64,000 bases of DNA, taken from the NCBI GenBank assembly GCA_021372535.1, contig JAJFUH010000018.1, positions 11,641-75,640 of the forward strand. Reading direction: 5' to 3'. Of the stretch, positions 43,857 through 53,500 are shown in pieces. The notes under the pieces were generated by a model, which ran no database searches, had not been told where the DNA came from, and was given only the letters and a program-made list of their open reading frames with translations. Numbering within the stretch: the stretch's first letter is position 1; each line of letters opens with the position of its first letter. Source of the DNA: a bacterium. Lineage in GTDB: Bacteria; Latescibacterota; Latescibacteria; Latescibacterales; Latescibacteraceae. A program made the translations under genes and the position numbers.

Positions 43857-46046
43857 CTGAACCGGATACTGGATTTACAAGCGCTCAACCCCGAGCAACG
43901 GGAAGCTGTGGAGCATGTTGCCGGACCGACACTGGTGCTTGCCGGCGCCGGAAGCGGTAAAACGCGTGTACTGACCTATAAAATCGCCCACCTTGTCTCG
44001 CAGGGAGTCAAACCCTGGCGTATTCTCGCGGTTACCTTTACCAACAAGGCTGCCCGCGAGATGGTCGAGCGGGTGGAACATCTACTCGAAATACCTTCCC
44101 GTGACCTCTGGATCGGCACATTCCACGGCATCTGTGTGCGCATCATCCGCCGTGAAGCCGACCGGTGGGGATTCCGCCGCGATTTCACCATCTACGACCG
44201 TGACGATCAGGCCTCGGTGGTAAAAAAAGTGCTCAGGGAAATGGGGCTGAAAGCCGAGGGCCCCTACACCCCTTCACGGATTATCGGCGTTATTGGCAAG
44301 GCCAAGAACGGCGGCGTCTCGCCGGATACGTTCCTCGAATTTGTCACCGGGCCGGATGCGCCGTTCCTTGAAAAAGTCTACCGCCGGTATGAAGCGCTGC
44401 TGCGTGAAGCGGGGGCGTTCGATTTCGACGATCTCCTCCTTGTCCCCGTGGATAAGTTCGGGAAAGACCCGGGATGTCTCGCCGAATGGCAGAACCGCTT
44501 CAGCTATATCCTCGTGGACGAGTACCAGGATACGAATATTGTCCAGTACCGCCTTATGAAGCTCCTCTCCGGTAATGCGGGCAATGTGACCGTGGTGGGC
44601 GACGATGACCAGTCGATATACAGTTGGCGCGGCGCCGATATCCGTAACATCCTCGAATTTGAACGGGAGTTCCGGAATGTAAAAACCGTGCGTCTCGAAA
44701 AAAATTACCGTTCCACCGCAACCATTCTCAACGCCGCAAACGCCGTGGTCGCCCATAACGAGTCGCGGATGAGCAAACGTCTGTGGACAGACGGGCCCGA
44801 GGGTCAGAAGGTCATGCTCTTCGAATGCCCCGATGACCGTGAGGAGGCCAACAGGGTAATCTCTTCGATCGAGCACGAACGTACCGAAAACGGCTTCAGG
44901 CTCAGGGATTTTGTGATCCTCTACCGTACCAATGCCCAGTCGCGCCTGTTCGAGGATGTTCTCCGGCGGCGCGGCCTGCCCTATGTGATTGTCGGGGGTA
45001 CGCGGTTTTACGAGCGGATGGAGATCAAGGATATCCTCGCCTATCTCCGTATCGTCGCCAATCCCGGCGACTCGGTCAGTTTCGAGCGGGCGATCACCAC
45101 GCCGCGCCGCGGTATCGGCCCGAAAACCATCGAGATGATCGAACAATTCGCCGCCCGTAACCATGTCACGCTTCTCGATGCACTCGCCCGCGCCGGCGAA
45201 TATCTCGGCGGAGTGACGGGGAAAAAAACCTCCGAGTTTTACGCGATTCTGCAAACGGCTGCCGAAATGCGGGCGGAGAAGAAAAAGCTCGATGAAATAG
45301 CCCAGGCAATCATCGAGCGGACGGGATACGAGCTTTACCTGAGAGAAGAGTATCAGGAAAATGCGGATGACCGGGTCGAAAACATAAACGAACTTGTCAC
45401 CGCAATGGGCGAATTTGTGTGCGAGACGGGCGAGGATCCGCTTTCGAGCTACCTCGCGGAGGTTTCCCTTGTTGCGGATGTCGACACATGGGACGAGAAC
45501 AGCGAAGCGGTAACGCTCATGACCCTGCATTCCGCAAAGGGACTCGAATTCTCATCGGTGTACATCGCCGGAGTCGAGTATGGCCTGTTTCCGCTTTCGA
45601 GAGCTTTGGAGAGCGACGCCGAGCTGGAAGAGGAGCGCCGTCTCTTTTATGTGGGCATTACGAGGGCGAAAAAGCTTCTCCATGTAAGCTACGCGCAAAA
45701 CCGTCTCAGGTATGGTTCGTTCGGCGGGGGAGCATCCCTTTTTATCGATGAGCTGCCGAAGGAACTCATCGATTTCGAGCTGGTGCGGTCTTTTCATGCA
45801 CCGCCGAAACAGCGGGCGGAGAAACCCCGTAAGAAGATATGGGACTTCGAGGATTATTCCCAGGAAATTCCCGAACACGCCGAGGAAGGCGCTTTCGGCG
45901 TGGGCGACTTCGTCCTTCATCCCAGCTTCGGCAGGGGCAGGATAACCGAAGCGAGCGGCTCCGGGGATGCGCTTATACTGACCATACTTTTCGGGGCAAA
46001 AAAGAAAAAGATCATGGCGAAATTCGCGAAACTGAAACGAGCATGA
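43857..46046 (+). CDS. pcrA: ATP-dependent DNA helicase UvrD/PcrA
   Basis: An SF1A 3'-5' helicase of nucleotide excision and mismatch repair. The motifs are complete: Q motif LNPEQREAV, Walker A LAGAGSGKTRVL, AVTFTNKAAREM, DEYQDTN, VVGDDDQSIYSWRGAD, LEKNYRST and VTLMTLHSAKGLEF. The Q motif lies upstream of the first usual start (GTG 43908). The only fitting start is a CTG at 43857 with AAGGA nine bases before it, in frame after a TAA. A one-base indel joining ATG 43852 is the alternative. The C-terminus has the Tudor-like tail (GDFVLHPSFGRGRI). Confidence 0.93.
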   Translation: MNRILDLQALNPEQREAVEHVAGPTLVLAGAGSGKTRVLTYKIAHLVSQGVKPWRILAVTFTNKAAREMVERVEHLLEIPSRDLWIGTFHGICVRIIRREADRWGFRRDFTIYDRDDQASVVKKVLREMGLKAEGPYTPSRIIGVIGKAKNGGVSPDTFLEFVTGPDAPFLEKVYRRYEALLREAGAFDFDDLLLVPVDKFGKDPGCLAEWQNRFSYILVDEYQDTNIVQYRLMKLLSGNAGNVTVVGDDDQSIYSWRGADIRNILEFEREFRNVKTVRLEKNYRSTATILNAANAVVAHNESRMSKRLWTDGPEGQKVMLFECPDDREEANRVISSIEHERTENGFRLRDFVILYRTNAQSRLFEDVLRRRGLPYVIVGGTRFYERMEIKDILAYLRIVANPGDSVSFERAITTPRRGIGPKTIEMIEQFAARNHVTLLDALARAGEYLGGVTGKKTSEFYAILQTAAEMRAEKKKLDEIAQAIIERTGYELYLREEYQENADDRVENINELVTAMGEFVCETGEDPLSSYLAEVSLVADVDTWDENSEAVTLMTLHSAKGLEFSSVYIAGVEYGLFPLSRALESDAELEEERRLFYVGITRAKKLLHVSYAQNRLRYGSFGGGASLFIDELPKELIDFELVRSFHAPPKQRAEKPRKKIWDFEDYSQEIPEHAEEGAFGVGDFVLHPSFGRGRITEASGSGDALILTILFGAKKKKIMAKFAKLKRA

Positions 46047-46056
46047 AATTTTTTTT

Positions 46057-46440
46057 TGATGAACCACGGAGACACGGAGAATATTAAGAGATAACGATGC
46101 TTAATGCAGAAGATTTAACAGAAAAGATAATCGGGTTATTCAATTGGTGCATAAAACTTACGAATGTGATTTTTACGCGTTAAAGTGTCATTCCCGTGAA
46201 AACGGGAATCCATCATCTATTGTTAATGACATAACGATGTTAATACTGGATTCCCAATTCACTTCGTTCTTGGGAATGACAATACTCTTAAAATAAATTG
46301 GTGATTATGCGCTAATTGAATAACCAGATATTATATTTTTACTCCGTGTTCTCCGTGTCTCCGTGGTTAATTATATGTATTTTTCAGTTATATGGCAAAT
46401 TGTGAACGGAAATCATACATTCATGTAACAAGGAGTTACG
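46057..46440. repeat. intergenic repeat cluster between pcrA and gatC
   Basis: The gap holds CCACGGAGACACGGAGA at 46063 and its reverse near 46345, flanking a family B element. Nothing codes. An AAGGAG site precedes gatC. Confidence 0.55.
46136..46323. repeat. MITE-like family B copy 2 (188 bp)
   Basis: The ends are TTATTCAATTGGTGCATAAA and an imperfect reverse complement. The inside matches the reverse complement of 25364-25550 (hairpins CATTCCCGTGAAAACGGGAA and ATTCCCAATTCACTTCGTTC). It is inverted relative to copy 1. Confidence 0.8.
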
Positions 46441-46728
46441 ATGGCGGTAACGAAAAAAGATGTGGACACTGTCGCCTCGCTTGCCCGTCTCAGCTTTACC
46501 GATAAAGAAAAAGAAGATCTCCTGGGCACGCTCAACAGCATACTCGAGTATTTTGACAAACTCTCCGAGCTCGATACCGCGAATGTCGAACCGCTGACCC
46601 ACATTCTTCCCATTCAGAACGTGATGCGCGAGGACGAGGTTCAGCCTTCCCTCGGCCAGGAAACGGCGCTTATGAACGCTCCGAAACATGCCCGCGGGCA
46701 TTTTGTCATCCCGAAGGTGATCGAATAA
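46441..46728 (+). CDS. gatC: Asp-tRNA(Asn)/Glu-tRNA(Gln) amidotransferase subunit GatC
   Basis: GatC stabilises the GatCAB complex that converts misacylated Glu-tRNA(Gln) or Asp-tRNA(Asn) to the correct species. The 95 residues are typical: VDTVASLARLSFTDKEKEDL, LNSILEYFDKLSELDTANV, EPLTHI and REDEVQPSL. gatA and gatB are not adjacent, which is common for gatC in some lineages. AAGGAG lies shortly before the ATG. Confidence 0.94.
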   Translation: MAVTKKDVDTVASLARLSFTDKEKEDLLGTLNSILEYFDKLSELDTANVEPLTHILPIQNVMREDEVQPSLGQETALMNAPKHARGHFVIPKVIE

Positions 46729-46841
46729 TCGAAACGGAAACGGCGAGCAGGTGATAACCGGATTTTTATTTGCTTCCCGGATACAGTATATATTTTCATT
46801 ACGATTCCCATATTCCAGAAAAAAACCGGAGGAGAAACGAT

Positions 46842-47225
46842 ATGGACAATAAAAAAGCGGTGAGAACGGACGCTGCACCGGCGCCTGTAGGTCCCTATTC
46901 ACAGGCGGTTGTAGCCGGGGAGCTCGTGTTCTGCTCCGGTCAGCTGGCGTTCGATCCCGTGACGGGAACTCTCGAAACCGGCGACATCGAACGTGAAACA
47001 TCACGGGTCATGGAAAACCTGAAAGCGGTGCTCGATGCGGCGGGATGTTCGTTCGACAACGTTGTGAAAACGACGATTTTTCTGCGGTCGATGGATGATT
47101 TCGGTAAGGTGAACGGTGTCTACGGGAGGTATTTCAAGGATGTTCCCCCGGCGCGGTCCACGGTGCAGGTTGGCCGTCTCCCAAAGGATGCGAATGTCGA
47201 AATCGAGTGTATAGCCGTCAAATAA
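46842..47225 (+). CDS. ridA: RidA family enamine/imine deaminase
   Basis: RidA hydrolyses reactive 2-aminoacrylate intermediates. The start ATG 46842 (MDNKKAVRTDAAPAPVGPYS) follows CGGAGGAG; the 24 upstream codons lack homology. The 127 residues contain VGPYSQAVVAGELVFCSGQL, and the C-terminal PPARSTVQVGRLPKDANVEI with the conserved substrate-binding Arg. It precedes ispH by 40 bases. Confidence 0.94.
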   Translation: MDNKKAVRTDAAPAPVGPYSQAVVAGELVFCSGQLAFDPVTGTLETGDIERETSRVMENLKAVLDAAGCSFDNVVKTTIFLRSMDDFGKVNGVYGRYFKDVPPARSTVQVGRLPKDANVEIECIAVK

Positions 47226-47265
47226 TAGTATCCACTTTTCGGCGGTCGGTGGGAAAGTATATCGT

Positions 47266-48987
47266 ATGAAAGTTCGACTGGCAGACAGTGCGGGTTTCTG
47301 CATGGGAGTCCGCAAGGCCATGGATACCGTGCTCGATGAAGCCCGCGGGAAAACGGTCACTTACACGCTCGGCCCGCTTATCCATAATCCCCAGGCGCTG
47401 GAAATGCTCGAATCGCGCCATGTATTCATTACGGACAGGATTGACGGCTCTCTCAGGGGAAAGACCGTGGTCATCCGCGCTCATGGTGTCCCTCCGTCGT
47501 CGTACAAACAGCTCAGGGATGTCGGCGCATTCATCGTCGATGCAACCTGTCCGAAAGTCCTCCGCAGCCAGAAAACCATCGAGAAATACTACGCGCGGGG
47601 GTATTCCATCGTTATTGTCGGCGACCGCGGACATGCAGAAATCGATGCGCTCGTCGGAATTACCGACAACAACGCCGTGGTTGTGGAAAACCTCGACGAG
47701 GCACAAAAACTCCCCCATATGGAAAAAGTCTGCATCGTGGCGCAGACAACCATCAATATCCCGCTCTATAAGGAAGTCTCCGAAGAAATCTGCCGTCACG
47801 CCGACGAGTGCCATGTCGCCAATACGGTCTGTTCTTCGACAGAACGCCGTCAGGCGGACGTCCGTAAACTCGCCGAACATACCGATGCCACGGTCGTGGT
47901 CGGCGGGAGAAACAGCGCCAACACCAAGCGGCTCGCGGAAATATCACAGGAACTCGGTCAGCCGACCTACCTTATCGAGGACGCTTTAGAGCTCGACATG
48001 GAGGAGCTCTCGCAGTTCAACGAGATCGGTGTCACCGCCGGGGCGTCGACTCCGAACTGGGTAATCCAGCAGGTCGTCGATACCATCACCGGGTACTCTC
48101 CCGTACCGCGTAAGAGCATCGTGGGATTCTTCATGAGTCTCGCCTACCTTCTCATCGAGGGTAATTTTATCCTCTGCGCCGGGGCGGCGGTGCTCACTTT
48201 TGCAATGAGTCTTTTCATGGCTATCCCGCTCTATCCGCATTTCATACTGATGTCGTTCTTTTACCTCTTCCCGCTCCATGCGGTGAACAAGTACCTTGAG
48301 ATCAACTGGAAACATATCGCTATGACCAGCCGCGCGCCTGTTCTCAGGCTGTACTGGCGGATTTTTCTCGGTATCGCCATCGCCTCAGCCCTGATATCGC
48401 TCGGCATCGCCCGTTATGCGGGGGCATTCATATTTATCATCGTTGCGGTTTCATACCTTCTTGGCGGTCTGTACAGTGTCAGGGTGATCCCTGCGGAATG
48501 GAAATTCAGGTTCAAATCCCTCCGCGACATACCCGGATCGAAAGACACCATGATTGCGACCGCATGGACCTTCGCCACAATAGTGCTGCCCATCATATAC
48601 CACGGTGTATTTCCGGGACTGTCCGCCATCGTGGGGGGGATATTCGCGTTTGTCCTCGTTTTCAGCCGCGCCACCATGCTTGCTATCGGGGGCATCGAAT
48701 CTGACAAGGTAGTGGGGCTCGAAACTATACCGATCCTCATCGGGCGGTCGGCAAGCCTGAAACTTCTGTACGCGGTCAACAGCCTGCTTGCGCTCGGAAT
48801 AGTCATCTGCGCCGTTACGGGTCTCCTGCCGGCGCATTCTGTGGCAATGATCGTACCGGTCGTCTATGTGATTTCACTCATACGGCCGGTCAGCAGAAAG
48901 GGGCATTTTTTCAGGCTCTATCACCAGGTGGCGATTGACACCGCCTTTTTTCTCACCGGTATCGTGGCATTCCTCTTCCTGAGGTAA
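47266..48987 (+). CDS. ispH: fusion of IspH (HMBPP reductase) with a UbiA-like prenyltransferase domain
   Basis: Residues 1-280 are a complete IspH, the last enzyme of the MEP pathway, which reduces HMBPP to IPP and DMAPP with a [4Fe-4S] cluster: cysteines 12 (GFCMGV), 95 (DATCPKV) and 189 (NTVCSST), histidines 40, 73 and 123, and Glu125. Residues 281-573 form about eight membrane helices with UbiA-like motifs: LLGGLYSVRVIPAEW, LRDIPGSKDTMIATAW and ESDKVVGLETIPILIG. The first Asp-rich UbiA motif reads NKYLEIN (N341, E345) and is degenerate. Isoprenoid precursor synthesis may thus be tethered to a membrane prenyl-transfer step. Confidence 0.9.
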   Translation: MKVRLADSAGFCMGVRKAMDTVLDEARGKTVTYTLGPLIHNPQALEMLESRHVFITDRIDGSLRGKTVVIRAHGVPPSSYKQLRDVGAFIVDATCPKVLRSQKTIEKYYARGYSIVIVGDRGHAEIDALVGITDNNAVVVENLDEAQKLPHMEKVCIVAQTTINIPLYKEVSEEICRHADECHVANTVCSSTERRQADVRKLAEHTDATVVVGGRNSANTKRLAEISQELGQPTYLIEDALELDMEELSQFNEIGVTAGASTPNWVIQQVVDTITGYSPVPRKSIVGFFMSLAYLLIEGNFILCAGAAVLTFAMSLFMAIPLYPHFILMSFFYLFPLHAVNKYLEINWKHIAMTSRAPVLRLYWRIFLGIAIASALISLGIARYAGAFIFIIVAVSYLLGGLYSVRVIPAEWKFRFKSLRDIPGSKDTMIATAWTFATIVLPIIYHGVFPGLSAIVGGIFAFVLVFSRATMLAIGGIESDKVVGLETIPILIGRSASLKLLYAVNSLLALGIVICAVTGLLPAHSVAMIVPVVYVISLIRPVSRKGHFFRLYHQVAIDTAFFLTGIVAFLFLR

Positions 48988-49036
48988 CAGACAATTATCA
49001 AACGATTTTCCTCTGTATCAAATTTTCCCCCTTTTA

Positions 49037-49141
49037 TTATTGCTCCGGCGAATAAATATCGATCCTAATATTAAAAATAGATGCCGAATCAAGTTCGGCA
49101 TGACGTCATCCGATGTCACTGTTTATTCACCGGAGCAATAA
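49037..49141. repeat. MITE-like family A copy 1 (105 bp)
   Basis: The ends are TTATTGCTCCGGCGAATAAA and TTTATTCACCGGAGCAATAA, near-perfect terminal inverted repeats. A central TGCCGAATCAAGTTCGGCA hairpin and a TGACGTCA palindrome lie between them. Confidence 0.85.
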
Positions 49142-49435
49142 CAGAACACAGATTTTCGAGAGTTTTATTTTTTTTATCTTTTTGGGCGTTAACATTTAAT
49201 AATTACTAAAGATAGTACAAATAATATGTTATATAAATTTGTGTCTTTGTGGTTAAATATTTTCATGAATAACTCCCATGACCATCCATGGTCACAACGT
49301 AGGATGGTAAATGAATGCAGGCTGCATATGGATTCCCGATTAATGATTCGGGAATGACGGCGTTACAAGAACTCCCGGCACGAGGACGGAGCAACAGCAC
49401 CGGGAACCGTAGATGTATTTTCAGATAAATCCGGG

Positions 49436-49540
49436 TTATTGCTCCGGCGAATAAATAATGATATTAATATCTGGAAAAGATGCTGAAACAAGTTCGGCAT
49501 GACACAATCCGATGTCACTCTTTAACCGCCGAAGCAATAA
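49436..49540. repeat. MITE-like family A copy 2 (105 bp)
   Basis: Same length and orientation as copy 1, with the left end TTATTGCTCCGGCGAATAAA intact and a diverged right end TTTAACCGCCGAAGCAATAA. Confidence 0.85.
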
Positions 49541-49669
49541 TAAATCCCACTCTTTTAAAGCTTGACATTTACCCGGGACAACAATAATTTCAAAGTACTG
49601 TACATTATGCTATGATTTTCAGATACCATAATAACGGGTTCCTCTAATAATTCATTATTGGTGAGCGTA

Positions 49670-49774
49670 TTATTGCTCCGGCGGATAAATAATGATACCA
49701 ATAGCAGGAATAGATGCCGAAACAAGTTCGGCATGACGTCATCCGATATCACTGTTTAATCGCCGAAGCAATAT
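49670..49774. repeat. MITE-like family A copy 3 (105 bp)
   Basis: Left end TTATTGCTCCGGCGGATAAA, right end TTTAATCGCCGAAGCAATA. Internal sequence is closest to the deleted copy at 20326-20384 (ATACCAATAG-AGGAATAGATG). Confidence 0.85.
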
Positions 49775-49820
49775 AATAAGTTACTTTTTTCTTAAAGCCC
49801 CCTTCCGGCAGAATGTTCGA

Positions 49821-50534
49821 ATGCTGACCTCTGTTTTCAGAACCACAGGCCTCGTTATCGTGGCAGGCATTCTTTTCGGTTTCCTGCTTCGTTCCCATTT
49901 TACCGGCGAATCCGACGGACATCACATAATCAAGACATGCACCGGACATTTTACCGGTCAGGGAGACCATAACAGCATCATCCTTTTTGCGCCTGTCAAA
50001 GGAACAACCGACAGTAACTACATCGCCGTCTTCCGCGGTGAGGGCAGAAACCGTGCCCTTCTCTGGAAAAGCCCGCCCGCACCGGTATGGGATATCTTCC
50101 TCAGCGATATCGACAGCGACGGGTGTGATGAGCTGGCGCTGTGCCTCTATAAATCGGAACCGCACGATCCGCACAAGGACAACCGTCTCCAGATTTACTC
50201 CTGGGAACAGGATGGTGTCCATGCACTGTGGCGGGGAACATACCTGAGCAAACCCTTTGTGTTTGTAACATTCGGGGATGTCAGCGGCGACGATACACAG
50301 GAGCTGATCTCCGTTGAACGGGGCCGTCAGCACCCCGATAAACTATTCCTGTCCGTCTATCGCTGGAACGGTTTCGGATTCGACCTTATCTCGGATACCG
50401 GGCTGCCGGGGATGCCGGATACGGTACGGGTTTTCCGCTGCAATGGTGACAGTCGGCCCGAGATAGAGCTGACCATACAGAAATCGACCGAACGATATTA
50501 TCTTATTGATACATTCCTGAAAAAAAGGGGATAA
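49821..50534 (+). CDS. membrane-anchored FG-GAP/VCBS-like protein
   Basis: The 237 residues start with a hydrophobic anchor (GLVIVAGILFGFLL), followed by two FG-GAP-like calcium-loop motifs (FLSDIDSDGCDELALCLY and FGDVSGDDTQELISVERG) and a third weaker one (FRCNGDSRPEIELTI). Such repeats build beta-propeller surfaces. No strong ribosome-binding site is seen before ATG 49821. It ends one base before the next gene, so the two are probably co-translated and functionally linked. Confidence 0.78.
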   Translation: MLTSVFRTTGLVIVAGILFGFLLRSHFTGESDGHHIIKTCTGHFTGQGDHNSIILFAPVKGTTDSNYIAVFRGEGRNRALLWKSPPAPVWDIFLSDIDSDGCDELALCLYKSEPHDPHKDNRLQIYSWEQDGVHALWRGTYLSKPFVFVTFGDVSGDDTQELISVERGRQHPDKLFLSVYRWNGFGFDLISDTGLPGMPDTVRVFRCNGDSRPEIELTIQKSTERYYLIDTFLKKRG

Positions 50535-50535
50535 C

Positions 50536-53500
50536 ATGAAAAAATGGCTGATAACGATCTCCGTATTTTTCGCCTGCGCCGCGCTGGGCTGGTGGCTTCA
50601 TGCGTATATAACCGGGCCACATGAAACGGAGACGGTCACATCCGGAGCCGAGGTCAAGGAACCCGAATCACTGTCTGCCCCGGAAACGTCTTTGCCAACT
50701 GAAAAACAGAATACTGAGATCGAGGGAGTGAAAGCCGGAGATACGGAAGCCCGGAATGCATCGCCGGAACTCACATCACGGATGGCGTATGCATCGATAG
50801 CCCTCAGCCCGTTCAGGCACCGGTTTTCCATCGAGCCTGTATCGGAAAAAATCCTCGATGCCACTGCACGGCTGTCCGGCCTTTCCTCGCCGCAGGTTTC
50901 CCCGGACGGGAAGCGGATCGTTTTCGCCTCCGGCAGTGAAGGAAGCCACGATATCTGGCTCATCGACCTATCGGGTGAAAACCTGACGCAGATTACCCGG
51001 AGCCCGGCGGACGAGATCGATCCCTCCTGGATGAGTGACGGGAAAAGAATCGTCTATTCCTCGAACGAAACGGGGACTTATGAGCTCCGGATCATGAACG
51101 CCGACGGTTCCGGCAGCCATCAGATCACATCCGATGAAACGTACAGGAAATCCCATCCGCGCTGCTCTCCGATCATCTGGGGGAATTACCTCCCACATAA
51201 AATGTATAAGGAAAACACCATTCTTTACAATGCAGAGAATGATGGAACAAGCGGCATATGGATTGTTGGCGAGGACGGCGCCTTACCCACTCCTGTAATG
51301 GCTGATACGGTGGACGGTGAAAACTATGCATATGCCGAGTGGTCGCCTCATGGACTCACCTGCGTCTACACCGGCGAGCAAAACGGGAGAACAAGAATCT
51401 GCCAGGGGTGGAAGGGCGAAGATTACGGCTGGAAAAGGAGCGGCTTTCAGGCGATGGATATTGAAAGCGGTGCATGCTGCCCCGCGTTTATCCCGAACGG
51501 GACAAAACTGACCTTTCTCAATCCGGAAAAAGATGGCCAATCGGTTTTTTACTGTTCGGTGGACGGCTCCGATGCCGGTATAATCACCCTTAAACATACA
51601 GTAAGAGGCAATATTGCATGGTCTCCGGACGGCACCCGTTTCGTCCATGTAACCACGGTAAACGGGAGGGAATGTCTTGCCGTTCAGCAGGTGTACTATC
51701 CCCTCCAGGATGTGACCAACCTGTGGCAGTACAGTGATTATTCGCCGCGGATGATAGACCTCCTCGAAAAGAACCGGTTCGCCGTCACCGCAAAAGAGCA
51801 CGCGTTTTTCCACGACATGTATGAAATGTACAGCCGCTATTACTCGTTTCTCCTCACCTACGGACTCCCCGTATTTATAACGACGGATACGACGCTCGAA
51901 CTCTTTCATCTGTTCTTCGATTATACGCTCAGAACGCTCGAACAGGATACATTCTCCCCTCTCCTTATCCGACTGGTCGAAGGATGCCGGATTGAAACGG
52001 GGAAACTGCTGAAGAAGAGCGCATCTCCTGAGATGAAAGAGGACCTGTCGTTTCTCGAAAACTATTTTTCGGTGGCCCGGGAACTCCTCTCGGAATCCCG
52101 TGGGAATACGAACAGCGCCGTTGCGGAAGAGCTTTCGCTCATAGAGCGCGGCGATGGAACCGCCACATCGCCCGTGCTCGGCAGTACCATCGATTATACC
52201 CAGTTCACCGTACGGGGGCACTACACGAAAAACGAATCCCTGGGAAGGTACTTCCGGGCGCTCATGTGGCTCGGCACCGCACCGTTCAGAACACAGACGC
52301 CGGGCGATCCCCGGCAGGCCCGGCGCGAGACACGGCGGGCGCTTGTCATGACCCGCATACTCCATGACAATCCTGGGCTGCTCGCGTCATGGAACGACCT
52401 CTATTCACCGATTCTCCTGTTTGTGGGCGGCGCTGATGATTTCCAGGTGCTGGACTACAAACGGCTCATGGCCGGGGTGTACACTGAGAATACCGTTGAA
52501 GAGCTCTATGATGAACGGAAGCTCGATCGGTTTCTGACGCTTGTCGGGCAGGAAAAACCGCCCCGTATCGCTCCCCAGGACGGGAGAACATTCAGGTTCA
52601 TGCCGCAGCGGTTCACCCCCGACAGTTACATTCATCAGAACCTGGTATTCGACCGGGTCGGTACTTCCGGCAATCCGCGCCTGCTGCCGCGGGGGCTCGA
52701 TATTATGGCTGTGCTCGGCTCCGAGCGGGCGTACGAAATCCTCGACAGTGTCCTCGGGGAAACGCGGTACGACAACTACGGCACACAGGTACTGAAACTG
52801 CGTAATGAATTCAGGGGGATGAGCCCGGATGAATGGCAGCGTACCATCTACAGCGGCTGGCTCTATACACTCACGGGACTTTTGCCGGAATTCGGCGCGG
52901 AGTATCCGCAGTTCATGCAAAACGACGCCTGGCGGGATAAAAGCCTCTCCACTGCACTTGCAAGCTGGACAGAGCTCCGTCACGACACCATCCTGTATGT
53001 GAAACAGACGGCCGCCGAAGCGGGCGAAGGAGGCGAGGGCTGGCAGCCGATCATACCGAAACCGAACGGGTATGTGGAGCCGAATCCGGAGTTTTACCGC
53101 CGTCTTAAACACCTGATCATAATGAGCTTTGACGGCTTGAAAGAAAAAAACATGCTGTCCGGCGCGCTTGCAGAGAAGACTGATAATTTTCTCGCCATCG
53201 TCACCCGGCTCGAGAGTATCGCCGAACGTGAGTTAAAAAAAGAATCTCTCGGTGAAGAGGATGAAAAATTTATCATGGATTACGGTTCCAGGCTGGAATA
53301 CCTGACCATTTTCTTCAACGAGGGCGAATCGCTTTATTCGATTACGGGGAGCGATGTTTCGCTCATAGCCGATGTCGCCACCGACCGTCTCAACAACAGG
53401 ATTCTCCACGAGGCTGTCGGGAAGGTTCGCGAGATGGATGTCATTGTCGATATCGGAAACAGAAAACAGATCAACAGGGGCGGCATATTCACCTACTACG

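Larger units (their letters stand above)
48988..49820. other. 833-base repeat-rich intergenic region
   Basis: No gene is visible. Three family A elements lie in tandem orientation (49037-49141, 49436-49540, 49670-49774). Between them are AT-rich stretches with degraded sequences such as CACAGATTTTCGAGAG and GGATTCCCGATTAATGATTCGGGAATG. Confidence 0.65.

Noticed and set aside
49037-49774. Regularly recurring repeats that might be a CRISPR array
   Set aside because: The units are 105 bp with terminal inverted repeats, unevenly spaced, with no short spacers and no cas genes.
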